Shown here piece by piece: positions 8,952-17,913 of a stretch of 64,000 nt of DNA. The first letter of the stretch is position 1. Each line of letters starts with the position of its first letter. The notes below the pieces were generated by a model. The model saw only the letters and a list, made by a program, of their open reading frames with translations, had not been told where the DNA came from and did not search any database. The DNA is from Sporomusaceae bacterium (lineage in GTDB: Bacteria > Bacillota > Negativicutes > Sporomusales > UBA7701), in NCBI GenBank assembly GCA_031460455.1, contig JAVKTQ010000018.1, positions 1 through 64,000 on the forward strand. The letters are read 5' to 3'. Both the position numbers and the translations under genes were made by a program.

Positions 8952-10931
8952 CTATTCCGTGGCAAGGGCTTCCCGGCAAGAATCGGCGCGTTTCTTTTTG
9001 CGGTAGGAGTTGTAAAGGACAACACCGACGATTACCGCCCCCACGATCGAGGAAATCATTTCGGGGAGGACGAGGCCGGCTGCGCCGAGGAACAGGGCGA
9101 CCCGTTCCCATAGGGAAAGACCGCTGTAGACAAAGCCCTGTACGGTGCCGGCCATCGCGTACGCGCCCAGGGTGGCCGAGACGCAGGACACTATGATAAA
9201 CCAGGGGTCGCCTACCATGAGCAGGGCGGGGTTGTACAGGTAGCCGAACGCAATCAATGTTGACGCCAGGCTGAAAACCGTCGCCTTGATCGCCGTCTTC
9301 CAGAAGTCGGCCCCGGCTATGCCCGCCGCCACCGCGGCCACGACCGCCACCGGCGGCGTCGAACCGGATTTAATCGCGAAGAAGAACAAGAACATGTGGG
9401 TTGCCAGCAGCGGGAAGCCCGCATCGACCATCGAGGGGCCGACAAACATCGCCACCAGAGTGTACGCGATCGGCGTAGGCATGCCGCAGCCCAGAATAAG
9501 GGTGATCAGCACACTGATCATAACGATGCCTATCGCCGAGCCGCCGACCAGGGCGACGAGGATTTCGCTGAGGCGGGCCCCCAACCCGGTGATGACGACC
9601 GCCTGGGAAACGAGGCCAAGACCGGCGAGAATCGCCACTATGCCGGCGACGTCCCGCACGCCGCTTTCCATGATGTCGATAATTTGTTTGAACGACATCC
9701 TGGTGTGCGGCCGCAACTGAGCGGCGACTATCGTAAGGATGATGCAGAAGAAGCCTGCGTACATGGCGGTATAGGCCTCGCCCATCAGAAGGTAGAACAG
9801 CACGGCGATGGGGAGGATAAGGTGCCAGCACTCGCCGAGCACCTCCTTCCAGTTGGGTATCTCTTCCTTCGACAACCCCTTGATGCCGCACTTCTTGGCC
9901 TCGAAGTGGACGATATAGAAGGCGTTGAAGTAGTAGAGAAGCGCGGGGATAAGGGCCGCGAGGGCAATGGTGGCGTAGGGTATCCCTGTCATTTCCGCCA
10001 TTATAAAGGCGGCCGCCCCCATAACCGGCGGCATCAGCTGTCCGCCTTCCGATGCGGTTACCTCGATCGCTCCCGCGATATGAGGTTTGAAGCCCAGTCT
10101 TTTCATCAGCGGGATAGTGACCGATCCGACCGCGACGACGTTGCCGATCGAACTGCCGGAGACCATGCCCATGATTCCGCTGCCAAAGACAGCCGTCTTG
10201 GCGGCGCCGCCATCCTTGTGTCCGACCAGGCCGTTGCAGAGGTGCATCAGGTAAATGCTGGCTTTCGTGCCCTGCAAAGCAGCGCCGAAGAGAATAAACA
10301 TGAACAGGTAGGTCGACGCGACCGCAAGTCCCAGGCCAAAAATGCCTTCTTCGATGAACGCGGTCAGGAAAACGAGCCGTTTGAAGCCCATCCCCGGATG
10401 ATTGAACATCCCGGGTAGAAGATCGCCGTACATCGTGTAAGCCAAGCCGATAATCGCCAGGATGAAGAAGGTTAGACTCGTTCGCCGGGCGGTTTCCAGC
10501 ACGCAGATTATTATCACGACCCCCAAAACGACTTCCCAACTCGTCAATGAGGAGGCGCCCATCGCTCCCAGCAGCTTTTCGTAGTTGATGACAACATATC
10601 CCAGGGATATCGACCCGGCTACAACCAGCGTCCAGTCGATAACCTTGCCCAAGACGCCGTATTTGCCGCTTTTGCCGATTTTCAGCGGACATTCCGACGA
10701 AAAAAAGATAAACATCATAACACCGAGAAACAGCGCTCGGTGAACAATCAAGGTTTTATACGGGCCGAAGATAGTCGCATAGAACATATAGGCAACAAAT
10801 AGAACAGACAACCACCTGATCGACTTGTCGAGCAGCGACTTTTTTACGGGCTCTTTAGCCGAAATGTCCGTTCCTTCGGCTATTTCGCCCATTGCCACAA
10901 CCCTTTCAATTTCAGATTGCTCCGACGACAT
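8952..10931 (-). CDS. TRAP transporter permease, fused 4TM/12TM (DctQ-DctM)
   Basis: 659 residues, strongly hydrophobic, the size of fused small/large TRAP permeases that pair with TAXI receptors. The first ~150 residues hold four membrane spans (DctQ-like). The rest is DctM-like, with repeated glycine-rich elements such as FGSGIMGMVSGSSIGNVVAVG and the later LGCGMPTPIAYTL. It uses an ion gradient to bring in the substrate delivered by the receptor. ATG 10931 follows CAGGGGGA. Eighteen bases separate it from the HMG-CoA-lyase-like gene, consistent with one transcript. Confidence 0.92.
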   Translation of the reverse strand: MSSEQSEIERVVAMGEIAEGTDISAKEPVKKSLLDKSIRWLSVLFVAYMFYATIFGPYKTLIVHRALFLGVMMFIFFSSECPLKIGKSGKYGVLGKVIDWTLVVAGSISLGYVVINYEKLLGAMGASSLTSWEVVLGVVIIICVLETARRTSLTFFILAIIGLAYTMYGDLLPGMFNHPGMGFKRLVFLTAFIEEGIFGLGLAVASTYLFMFILFGAALQGTKASIYLMHLCNGLVGHKDGGAAKTAVFGSGIMGMVSGSSIGNVVAVGSVTIPLMKRLGFKPHIAGAIEVTASEGGQLMPPVMGAAAFIMAEMTGIPYATIALAALIPALLYYFNAFYIVHFEAKKCGIKGLSKEEIPNWKEVLGECWHLILPIAVLFYLLMGEAYTAMYAGFFCIILTIVAAQLRPHTRMSFKQIIDIMESGVRDVAGIVAILAGLGLVSQAVVITGLGARLSEILVALVGGSAIGIVMISVLITLILGCGMPTPIAYTLVAMFVGPSMVDAGFPLLATHMFLFFFAIKSGSTPPVAVVAAVAAGIAGADFWKTAIKATVFSLASTLIAFGYLYNPALLMVGDPWFIIVSCVSATLGAYAMAGTVQGFVYSGLSLWERVALFLGAAGLVLPEMISSIVGAVIVGVVLYNSYRKKKRADSCREALATE

Positions 10932-10949
10932 AGGTTTTTTCCCCCTGAC

Positions 10950-11891
10950 CTAGTTTTTCTGCCCGTCACTTGCAACGTCTAGTCCATTTTTATGGGAAAG
11001 AACACAGGCTTTGCCTGCTTTCAAAATATAGCTGTCGCTGTGGCCGACCACCTCCTCGATTCTCTTCGCCGCACTAATGACCTTATCAAGATTCACCCCG
11101 GTTTCAACACCCATCAAATCAAGCATATGAACAACATCTTCTGTGGCGACATTGCCCGTTGCGCCAGGTGCAAACGGACATCCTCCCAACCCTGCGGCTG
11201 CAGCGTCAATTGTCTTCGCTCCCGCCTTGACACCGGCAAAAATATTCGCCAGCGCCAACCCCCTCGTATTATGAAGATGGAGCGCAAACTCCAAATCAGG
11301 ATAAAGGTCGAGAAGCCGGGCAATCGTGTCATGGACCTGCAGCGGATGGGCCATCCCGGAAGTATCGGCGAGACAGACCTCCTTAAGCCCCCACTTGACA
11401 TAATGTTGGACCATCCACTGAACACGCTCGAAAGGAACCGTTCCCTCGAAGGGACACCCGAAGGCCACCGACACACCCGGTACTATCAGGCAGTCGAAGC
11501 CTGCGGCGAGGCACTCCTCCAGTCTTTGCAAAGACTCCGCCGTAGAAGCGTTGACATTGTTCCTGTTGTGGGAATCGCTGGCGGAGATAACGAATTCAAC
11601 ACTGTCGACCCCGGCCGCCACCGCTCTTTCCAGGCCTTTTTTATTGGCGACCAGCGCCGAATAATGCACCCCCGGGACCTTTTTGATTCTTTGCGAAACT
11701 TCATCGGCGTCTTTCAGATTGGGAATCGCCTTAGGATGGACGAACGCGGTATATTGAATATTGGCAAAGCCGCATTCTGAGAGCATATTGATAATTTCAA
11801 CCTTGTTGTCGGTGGCGACGAATTGCTGTTCGATTTGAAAACCATCCCTAGTGCTGACTTCCCGGATCGCTACTTTTCTGGGATATTCCAT
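10950..11891 (-). CDS. HMG-CoA lyase-family enzyme
   Basis: 313 residues of the DRE-TIM metallolyase superfamily. It has REVSTRDGFQ (Arg15-Asp16) at the start, AFGCPFEG, ADTSGMAHP, the metal-binding HLHNTRG and the cysteine loop GGCPFAPGATGN that is typical of HMG-CoA lyase. Such enzymes cleave 3-hydroxy-3-methylglutaryl-CoA or related 3-hydroxyacyl-CoAs with a distal carboxylate. ATG 11891 is preceded by GGAGGTTC. Next to a CoA-transferase it suggests activation of a branched hydroxy-diacid followed by C-C cleavage. No other leucine-degradation genes accompany it, so authentic HMG-CoA as substrate is doubtful. Confidence 0.85.
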   Translation of the reverse strand: MEYPRKVAIREVSTRDGFQIEQQFVATDNKVEIINMLSECGFANIQYTAFVHPKAIPNLKDADEVSQRIKKVPGVHYSALVANKKGLERAVAAGVDSVEFVISASDSHNRNNVNASTAESLQRLEECLAAGFDCLIVPGVSVAFGCPFEGTVPFERVQWMVQHYVKWGLKEVCLADTSGMAHPLQVHDTIARLLDLYPDLEFALHLHNTRGLALANIFAGVKAGAKTIDAAAAGLGGCPFAPGATGNVATEDVVHMLDLMGVETGVNLDKVISAAKRIEEVVGHSDSYILKAGKACVLSHKNGLDVASDGQKN

Positions 11892-11904
11892 TTTGAACCT
11901 CCTC

Positions 11905-13113
11905 TCAAATAATCTTCAGTTTCTCTAACTGACGGAACTCCTCTTCGGACAGTCCCAGTTCCTCTATATACACTTCCCGGTTATGTTCACCCAGGGAAGC
12001 GCCGGGATGTCTTACCTCACAGGGGGTATCGGAGAAAATCGGGAAAATATTCGGCATCTTGATTTCGCCCAGCGCCGGATGAGGAACACTGATAACATCC
12101 TGCCTGGCGATACACTGCTCGTTTTTCATAATATCGGCAATGCTATTGACCGGACTGACCGGAATACCGTTCGCGTCCAACAACTCGCATATCTCGGTCA
12201 TGGTAAATTCCTTAACCCATCTTCCGACAAGCCCGACCAACAAGTCGTTATTCCTGACCCTTTGCTGATTTGTTTCAAATTTTTCGTTACTGATCAAATC
12301 CACCCGCTTCATTACCTCGGCTAACCGCTCCCAGGTTTTTTGCGTACTGGCGACAATGATAACCCATTTATTATCCTTAGTCTGAAACATATCACTCGGA
12401 CTTGCCGTCCCCGTGACCATCGGCGTTCTTTCCGGGATCTTGCCGTTTATTCCGTACTCCGCGATCACGCCATCCAATAACCTCAATAACGGTTCATACA
12501 ATGATACATCGACGACCTGCCCTTCCTGCTGATCGCCCTTCAATACCGCCGTAAGCGAACTTAAGCCGCCAATAACGCCGTACAGCCCGGCCATATAATC
12601 GGAAAGCGAAACCGGCGGACTAATTGGGGCCCGGTCGGGATATCCCTGCAGATATGTATAGCCGCTGAACGCCGTGGCCGGAGTGCCAAAACCTACTTTC
12701 TCTTGATACGGGCCGGTCTGGCCGAACCCGGAAATGCGCACCAGGATTATCTTGGGATTGGCCCGTTTCATAACCTCGTAGCCAATACCCCATTTTTCGA
12801 TTACCCCAGGCCGGAAATTTTCGACCACAATATCAGCGGTTTTCAGCAACTCCAGGAATATTTCTTTTCCCTTATTTACCCGCAGATCCAGCGAAACACA
12901 CCGTTTATTGCGAGCCATGGTCGGCCACCGCAAGGACTCGCCATTATGGGTCGGCATGAACTGCCGATAGGGATCGCCGACATCGGGAAGTTCAATTTTA
13001 ATGACATCCGCGCCATAATCCGCCAGCAGCGAACCAGCAAAAGGCCCGGCTATTACATTGGCAATTTCCAATACTGTGACCCCTTTTAGGGGCCCTGATC
13101 TTTCAGCTTTCAT
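11905..13113 (-). CDS. class III CoA-transferase (first gene of the sigma-54 operon)
   Basis: 402 residues from ATG 13113 (GAGGTGCAGG directly upstream; an in-frame GTG at 13125 overlaps that site and is unlikely). N-terminal GPFAGSLLADYGADVIKIE and RNKRCVSLDLR match the CaiB/BaiF family. Asp172 in SLSDYMAG aligns with the catalytic aspartate. Its sequence clearly differs from the other CoA-transferase of the operon. A -24/-12 promoter ends about 50 bases upstream, so this is the promoter-proximal gene. Only 13 bases separate it from the HMG-CoA-lyase-like gene. Confidence 0.9.
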   Translation of the reverse strand: MKAERSGPLKGVTVLEIANVIAGPFAGSLLADYGADVIKIELPDVGDPYRQFMPTHNGESLRWPTMARNKRCVSLDLRVNKGKEIFLELLKTADIVVENFRPGVIEKWGIGYEVMKRANPKIILVRISGFGQTGPYQEKVGFGTPATAFSGYTYLQGYPDRAPISPPVSLSDYMAGLYGVIGGLSSLTAVLKGDQQEGQVVDVSLYEPLLRLLDGVIAEYGINGKIPERTPMVTGTASPSDMFQTKDNKWVIIVASTQKTWERLAEVMKRVDLISNEKFETNQQRVRNNDLLVGLVGRWVKEFTMTEICELLDANGIPVSPVNSIADIMKNEQCIARQDVISVPHPALGEIKMPNIFPIFSDTPCEVRHPGASLGEHNREVYIEELGLSEEEFRQLEKLKII

Positions 13114-13160
13114 CCTGCACCTCACGTACCAGTATTTCTAATCACACGATCTATTGAAGA

Positions 13161-13177
13161 TGCAAACGCCATGCCAA
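13161..13177 (-). promoter_or_regulatory. sigma-54 (-24/-12) promoter of the catabolic operon
   Basis: On the minus strand the sequence reads TTGGCATGGCGTTTGCA. It contains the invariant GG and GC elements with the required 10-base gap, and is close to the consensus TGGCAC-N5-TTGC. It lies 48 bases upstream of the first operon gene and next to a PrpR-type sigma-54 activator gene, which supports function. Confidence 0.88.
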
Positions 13178-13220
13178 CGCAGAGGCCCCTGGATACGGCA
13201 TTTCGTCACCCATATCAATA

Positions 13221-13260
13221 AAAAATGAAACAAACCGTTTAAACGGTTCGTTTCATTTTT
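13221..13260 (-). terminator. bidirectional-looking terminator after the PrpR-type regulator; possible activator site
   Basis: A near-perfect palindrome (TGAAAC at 13226, GTTTCA ending at 13255, centred on GTTTAAAC) is flanked by A5 on the left and T5 on the right. It can act as a terminator for the regulator message, which ends at 13282. It also lies about 50-80 bp upstream of the sigma-54 promoter, where an enhancer site for the activator would be expected. Confidence 0.7.
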
Positions 13261-13281
13261 CTGCCTTTTCGCAATTTACTT

Positions 13282-15192
13282 TTAATTAATTCCCAAATCG
13301 CTCAACTTACGCCAGAAAGTAGTTCTGCTCATCCCTAGAAACTTTGCCGCCTTCGTCTTATTCCAGTGCATCCGCTCTAAAGTTTGCAGAATTTGCGCTT
13401 TTTCCTCTCTTGCCGTCAACGACCGGTCTGATATCCGTTCATCATTCAGCCTCGTACCCTCGGGGTATAACGCGAAGGTATTCAGCAGTCTGGTCAAAAG
13501 CAGATTAATCTCCTGCGGCGTCCTGCATTTCGAAGCGGTAATACGCAAAAATACATTCTCCAACTCGCGGATATTCCCGGGCCAATAATAATCAACCTGC
13601 TGAAAAGCCGTTTTTAAAGTTTCGAGAAATTCTCCCGAGCAATCGGCAATCTTGTGCTCGTTAACAAAATGCTCAACTAAATCGGGAATATCGCCCCGGC
13701 GACCCCGCAGCGGCGGAATTTCCAAACTCAGCACATTGAGACGGTAATATAAATCCGAACGGAAAAGCTCCTTGTGAATCAGGCTTTCCAACGGTTGGTT
13801 GGTTGCGGCTATTATCCGTACATCCACCGGAATAATCTTGTTCCCGCCCAGTCTGCGGACCTTCTTTTCCTGCAGCACCCGCAGCAGCATTACCTGTCCT
13901 TCCAAAGACATATCGCCGATTTCGTCCAGAAACAGGGTCCCGGTATCGGCTCGTTCGATCAAACCCGGCTTGCCTTCCTTTCTCCCTCCCGTAAAAGTGC
14001 CGGATTCGTAGCCGAAAAGCTCACTCTCCAACAGGGATTCGGGCAAAGCGGAGCAATTGACGGAAACGAACGGCCGGTTGCTACGGGAACTGTGAGTATG
14101 GATCGATTGCGCAAACAATTCCTTGCCGGTGCCGGTTTCACCCCTGATCAACACCGTCAGATTGTTCCTGGCATAATCCCTGGCCAAATCGATGGCATCT
14201 TGCAAAGGCTTGGAATGGCCGACGATATTGCGGAACGAATACGAAGCAAAAAAGCCGCTCTGCAAAAGCTCCTTCCTGCTTTTGTACAACCCCAGGTCCA
14301 GGTCATTATAGCTATCGTCAAAAAAAGCGATAACCTCTTTCAACTGGTTTTCTATCCTAATGGGCTTCCAAGTGACGACTAGTTCCTTGCCCATCATTTT
14401 TATCATGCTTTCAGTTTCCGTACCGTTAATAATCGAATCATACTCGCTAAGACTTACAATTTCGTCAAGATTGCTACCCACAAGCTTGTTGCCGGGAATG
14501 CCCAGGATTTTCTCCGCCGATGAATTGGCTGTTTGAATTATGCGATCAGGATTGATAAATAGAAAGGCTCGTTTTGAATGATTTAATATAACATTTGTCC
14601 TTTCCTCTCTCTCCTTGTTGAAAGAGATCGTTCCTTCATATTCAAAAGCCTCGCGGAAAGTATTTTCCACGTTGTCCCGCGAATACACCATATAAGCTGA
14701 GAACCCAAAATCGGTTGCATAGTCGCAGACCACTCCGGTCCCGATAAAGCCGTCACAGCCGGAATCAACCATCCTCCCGAAGATTTCCGGCATTTGTTCC
14801 TGGTTATCGTACCACTCCTGAACAAAATCGCAGGCAATATACTCCCTGTATGTTAGGAGGTCCGGGATAGCGTTCTTGTAGCCAAGAATCCCGATTTTGC
14901 TCGATTGCTTACTCAGGCTTTTGATCCCTTCCAGCAGATTAGCCACGGTTATTTTAAAAACGATAACCGGGATTTCTTTAATATTCTCCTTCAGGCACTG
15001 CCCATTTCCTCCGCCACTGATAATAACATCCACAGCGTTTTCATAGATAAGCTTTCTAGATATATCCAACACTTCGTGTATTTGCGCCTCATAAACAATG
15101 ACTTCCTTCAAATATGACGGGACCAATTGGGAGATTACTTTTGTCAATCTCGGATAACTCATTAAGACAATCCGTTTGCCGTCGAAGTTCAT
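13282..15192 (-). CDS. PrpR-type sigma-54-dependent transcriptional activator
   Basis: 636 residues. N-terminal PrpR_N sensor domain (about 1-190), PAS domain (about 200-300), AAA+ sigma-54 interaction domain (about 315-555; Walker A GETGTGKE, Walker B-like [10 protein letters not shown]) and C-terminal Fis-type helix-turn-helix ([19 protein letters not shown]). PrpR_N domains sense propionate-pathway acids such as 2-methylcitrate, which suits a branched di/tricarboxylate operon. The sigma-54 contact loop reads GTFTGG rather than the usual GAFTGA. The central F and T are kept, but the second and last positions differ. It very probably activates the -24/-12 promoter at 13161-13177. Confidence 0.92.
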   Translation of the reverse strand: MNFDGKRIVLMSYPRLTKVISQLVPSYLKEVIVYEAQIHEVLDISRKLIYENAVDVIISGGGNGQCLKENIKEIPVIVFKITVANLLEGIKSLSKQSSKIGILGYKNAIPDLLTYREYIACDFVQEWYDNQEQMPEIFGRMVDSGCDGFIGTGVVCDYATDFGFSAYMVYSRDNVENTFREAFEYEGTISFNKEREERTNVILNHSKRAFLFINPDRIIQTANSSAEKILGIPGNKLVGSNLDEIVSLSEYDSIINGTETESMIKMMGKELVVTWKPIRIENQLKEVIAFFDDSYNDLDLGLYKSRKELLQSGFFASYSFRNIVGHSKPLQDAIDLARDYARNNLTVLIRGETGTGKELFAQSIHTHSSRSNRPFVSVNCSALPESLLESELFGYESGTFTGGRKEGKPGLIERADTGTLFLDEIGDMSLEGQVMLLRVLQEKKVRRLGGNKIIPVDVRIIAATNQPLESLIHKELFRSDLYYRLNVLSLEIPPLRGRRGDIPDLVEHFVNEHKIADCSGEFLETLKTAFQQVDYYWPGNIRELENVFLRITASKCRTPQEINLLLTRLLNTFALYPEGTRLNDERISDRSLTAREEKAQILQTLERMHWNKTKAAKFLGMSRTTFWRKLSDLGIN

Positions 15193-15369
15193 GAATAATC
15201 ACCCAATTTTAAATAATTGTTATATTGTTATATTCTATGGGCATGCAGCTTATATCCTTTCAGATAGCTCGCATGCAAAACAATTTCTATCCAGGAAAAG
15301 CATACCACCCCGCAGTATGACGGAAAAAGCACCCAAAACCAGCGCAAAACCTAGCATTACTTACTAATA

Positions 15370-15408
15370 AATAATGGCCAATGCGTATGTTACGCGTTGG
15401 CCATTATT
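15370..15408. terminator. hairpin between the permease and PrpR-type regulator genes
   Basis: AATAATGGCCAATGCGT (15370-15386) pairs with 15392-15408 with one wobble, five-base loop. No long T-run. It would end or stabilise the message of the minus-strand permease operon (stop 15591). The rest of 15193-15590 shows no credible gene; an AT-rich stretch and the repeated word GCATGC (about 15240, 15272) lie upstream of the regulator start. Confidence 0.5.
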
Positions 15409-15590
15409 AGGTCGTCCGGGTTGTAAGTGTCAAACCTGGTGCCCGCATTTGTTCAATTAATCTTCATTCGTTTTCTTTCGGCCTTGACTAAAGAAAAGAG
15501 ATGCAAGACTTCGGCTGCCGCAATATTGTCCAAGCAACCTCACCTTGCCTTTAATGACTTTTACTAAATCAGCAGCACACCTGATATAAC

Positions 15591-16883
15591 TTAATAGAAC
15601 AGTATTGCGAGGATAATCGCCGGAATAATGGTAATTAAGGGAACAACCACACACGTAGCAAACATATGCCTATAGCCGACCTTATGAGTCAGGCCAAAAA
15701 CTGCCAAAATAGTTATTACGGCACCGTTATGCGGCATTGTATCCAAACCGCCGCACGCCATCGACGCAATACGGTGAATAACTTCAGGATTGATCCCTAA
15801 AGCTTGATATTTTGGAATCAATACTTCCAGGGCAATACCAAGACCTCCGGACCCTGACCCGGTGAGGCCTGCAAGTAAATTAATAGCAATAGCCATAGAA
15901 ATCAAAGGATGCCCCGGAATATTCATCAGCGTATTGACAGCCGTGGTAAACCCTGTAGTTGCAGCAACGACCTTGCCAAAACCGACGTCGGCGCAAGTAT
16001 TTACCAACGGCAAGACCGTGTTGACTGCTCCTTTGTTTAGAGTATCCAGGTGGTTATTAACATATTTAAAAAACAGCACTATGCATAACAGCGTTCCGAT
16101 AAGCAGCGAATATACGATATCTATCTTAAAAATATTTAGGATAATCAACAGCGCCGCGGGCGGAATGATTGATACGATTAACGACGGTAAGTTTGTTTTT
16201 TCAACGTTGCCAATCATCATATTCTCAGGCTTGGAGAAAACCTCCCCGCGCTGCTGGGCTTTTCGCAGAGCCCAATGAGTGTAGTACAGTCCCAGGGCAG
16301 TACAGATTATCGAGGAAACAATACCAATGAGCGGTGCCGCGGCGGCAGTTGTTCCTAAATACTTTGTCGGCATTATATTTTGTATTGCCGGGGTTCCCGG
16401 GAACATCGTCATGGTCGCGGTTCCTAAGCCAAGCATAAAAGGGGCCAGGCACAAATGCCACGGCAAATCCATTTCCTTAAATATTGGCAATGCGATTGGG
16501 ATCAAGGCAAAAGCAACGACCCAAAGATTAACGCCGCCATATGTCAGAATTGATGTTATTAGCCATATAGCCACTAACATAGGAAAAGGTTTATCCTTGC
16601 CCACCCTGTTTAGAATAGCAAGCGCGATCGTCTTAGCGGCGCCGGAGTCATCCATATATTTCGCGAATAAGGAAGCCCCAAGGAAAACCAAGTAAAATCT
16701 TTTCGCATACGCGATGAACCCTTCCATATATGGTCCATACAGGCTCTGCAATACATCCAGCCCCGAAAACAGGCACACTATAACAGTAGCGACAGGTGCG
16801 AGCAAAATAATATGCCACCCGCGAAGAGCCAGAACAACCAGCACCACCAAAGACAAGATTATGCCTATTACGCTGAGATCCAT
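15591..16883 (-). CDS. GntP-family organic acid permease
   Basis: 430 residues, about 12 predicted membrane spans, with family-like segments LTYGGVNLWVVAFALIPIA and MFPGTPAIQNIMP and a C-terminal GGLDTMPHNGAVITIL. GntP-type carriers import gluconate or short hydroxy/oxo acids by proton symport. ATG 16883 is preceded by AGGAGGGGG. It closes the operon after the beta-keto acid cleavage enzyme and the dehydrogenase, so it probably imports a 3-hydroxy acid used by them. The substrate is not determinable from the sequence. Confidence 0.85.
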   Translation of the reverse strand: MDLSVIGIILSLVVLVVLALRGWHIILLAPVATVIVCLFSGLDVLQSLYGPYMEGFIAYAKRFYLVFLGASLFAKYMDDSGAAKTIALAILNRVGKDKPFPMLVAIWLITSILTYGGVNLWVVAFALIPIALPIFKEMDLPWHLCLAPFMLGLGTATMTMFPGTPAIQNIMPTKYLGTTAAAAPLIGIVSSIICTALGLYYTHWALRKAQQRGEVFSKPENMMIGNVEKTNLPSLIVSIIPPAALLIILNIFKIDIVYSLLIGTLLCIVLFFKYVNNHLDTLNKGAVNTVLPLVNTCADVGFGKVVAATTGFTTAVNTLMNIPGHPLISMAIAINLLAGLTGSGSGGLGIALEVLIPKYQALGINPEVIHRIASMACGGLDTMPHNGAVITILAVFGLTHKVGYRHMFATCVVVPLITIIPAIILAILFY

Positions 16884-16917
16884 TAATTAACCCCCTCCTA
16901 TACCTGCAAAATAAGAA

Positions 16918-17871
16918 CTACACATAAAGTTGAGATACTTTCATTTGGCGGATTAGCTTTGTCATGAACTTTTTCCTGACTTCGGGCACTTTATCGGGAT
17001 CATACTTATAGAACCCCTCGCCGCTCTTCACCCCCAGTTTACCCTCGCTCACCTTTTGCCGTAGCAGCTTGTTCGCACCCTGCGAATTATCCATAACCTT
17101 TAGGAGGTTATCGCCGACAACGCACCATATGTCCAAACCACCAAAATCGGTTACTTCGAGTTGACCGGTAGTTGCATAACGAAAAGCAGGACCAAATTTC
17201 AACGCCTTGTCGATATCGCTTGCCTCTGCAACCCCTTGCTCAATCAAAGAAAATACCTCTCTCGCAACTCCTTGCATTATGCGGTTTGCCACCAACCCTG
17301 GAACATCTTTCAGAACTCGCACGGGTTGCTTCTTGATGGAAAGATAGAGACTCTCCACCTCTTTATAGATCTCCTCCGGCATATTGCCGAAAGAAGAGAT
17401 TTCTACTAACGGAATGAGGTGCGCCGGATTGAACATGTGGTTCACAATCATCCGCTTTTTCCGTTCCTCACTCACGAGCGCCATCATCCCGCTTAGCGAC
17501 AGACTGGAAGTGTTGCTTGCCAATATCGTATTAGAGGGGCAGAGTTCATCTAGTTGTTTAAATAACTTCTGCTTTAATTCCATATTTTCAGGAGCTGATT
17601 CAATAACATACTCTCGGTCTTCTACCGCTTGCTTCAGATCAGAAAAACACTTTATTCTGTCAAGGATAGCCGGTATTTCCTCTGTTTTGATAAAGTCTTC
17701 CTCGGCAAGCATCTCCAGTTCTTGCGCGATTAACCCCTTGGCTTTATCAAGCACTTCGGTGCTGAGATCGTACAGGGTTACGTCATAGCCATACATGGCA
17801 AAGGATTCGGCTATTCCATGTCCCATTGTCCCAGCGCCCAGAACTGCTACTTTTTTTATCACTTTTACCAT
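16918..17871 (-). CDS. 3-hydroxyacyl-CoA dehydrogenase family protein (3-hydroxybutyryl-CoA or free 3-hydroxy acid dehydrogenase)
   Basis: About 317 residues. The Rossmann motif VAVLGAGTMGHG opens the NAD domain; NHMFNPAHLIPLVE carries the catalytic His of the family; the C-terminal domain follows. ATG 17871 has GGGAGA immediately upstream, giving poor spacing. GTG 17862, nine bases from the same site, would start VIKKVAVLGAGT and may be the true start. Carnitine dehydrogenase and other free 3-hydroxy acid dehydrogenases belong to this family and are often paired with a beta-keto acid cleavage enzyme. That is the arrangement here. Confidence 0.87.
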   Translation of the reverse strand: MVKVIKKVAVLGAGTMGHGIAESFAMYGYDVTLYDLSTEVLDKAKGLIAQELEMLAEEDFIKTEEIPAILDRIKCFSDLKQAVEDREYVIESAPENMELKQKLFKQLDELCPSNTILASNTSSLSLSGMMALVSEERKKRMIVNHMFNPAHLIPLVEISSFGNMPEEIYKEVESLYLSIKKQPVRVLKDVPGLVANRIMQGVAREVFSLIEQGVAEASDIDKALKFGPAFRYATTGQLEVTDFGGLDIWCVVGDNLLKVMDNSQGANKLLRQKVSEGKLGVKSGEGFYKYDPDKVPEVRKKFMTKLIRQMKVSQLYV

Positions 17872-17913
17872 TCTCCCAACTCTGATCTTGTTTGACCACT
17901 GGATTTGACGCAC

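Noticed and set aside
11905-13113. Possible loss of the catalytic aspartate in the first CoA-transferase, because GFGTPATAF replaces the usual GYD/GFD segment
   Set aside because: The catalytic aspartate aligns further on, in SLSDYMAG (Asp172), equivalent to Asp169 of formyl-CoA transferase, and is present.
15457-15654. 65-codon open frame after the GntP permease gene
   Set aside because: It overlaps the permease end in another frame and has no homology or ribosome site; more likely untranslated 3' region.
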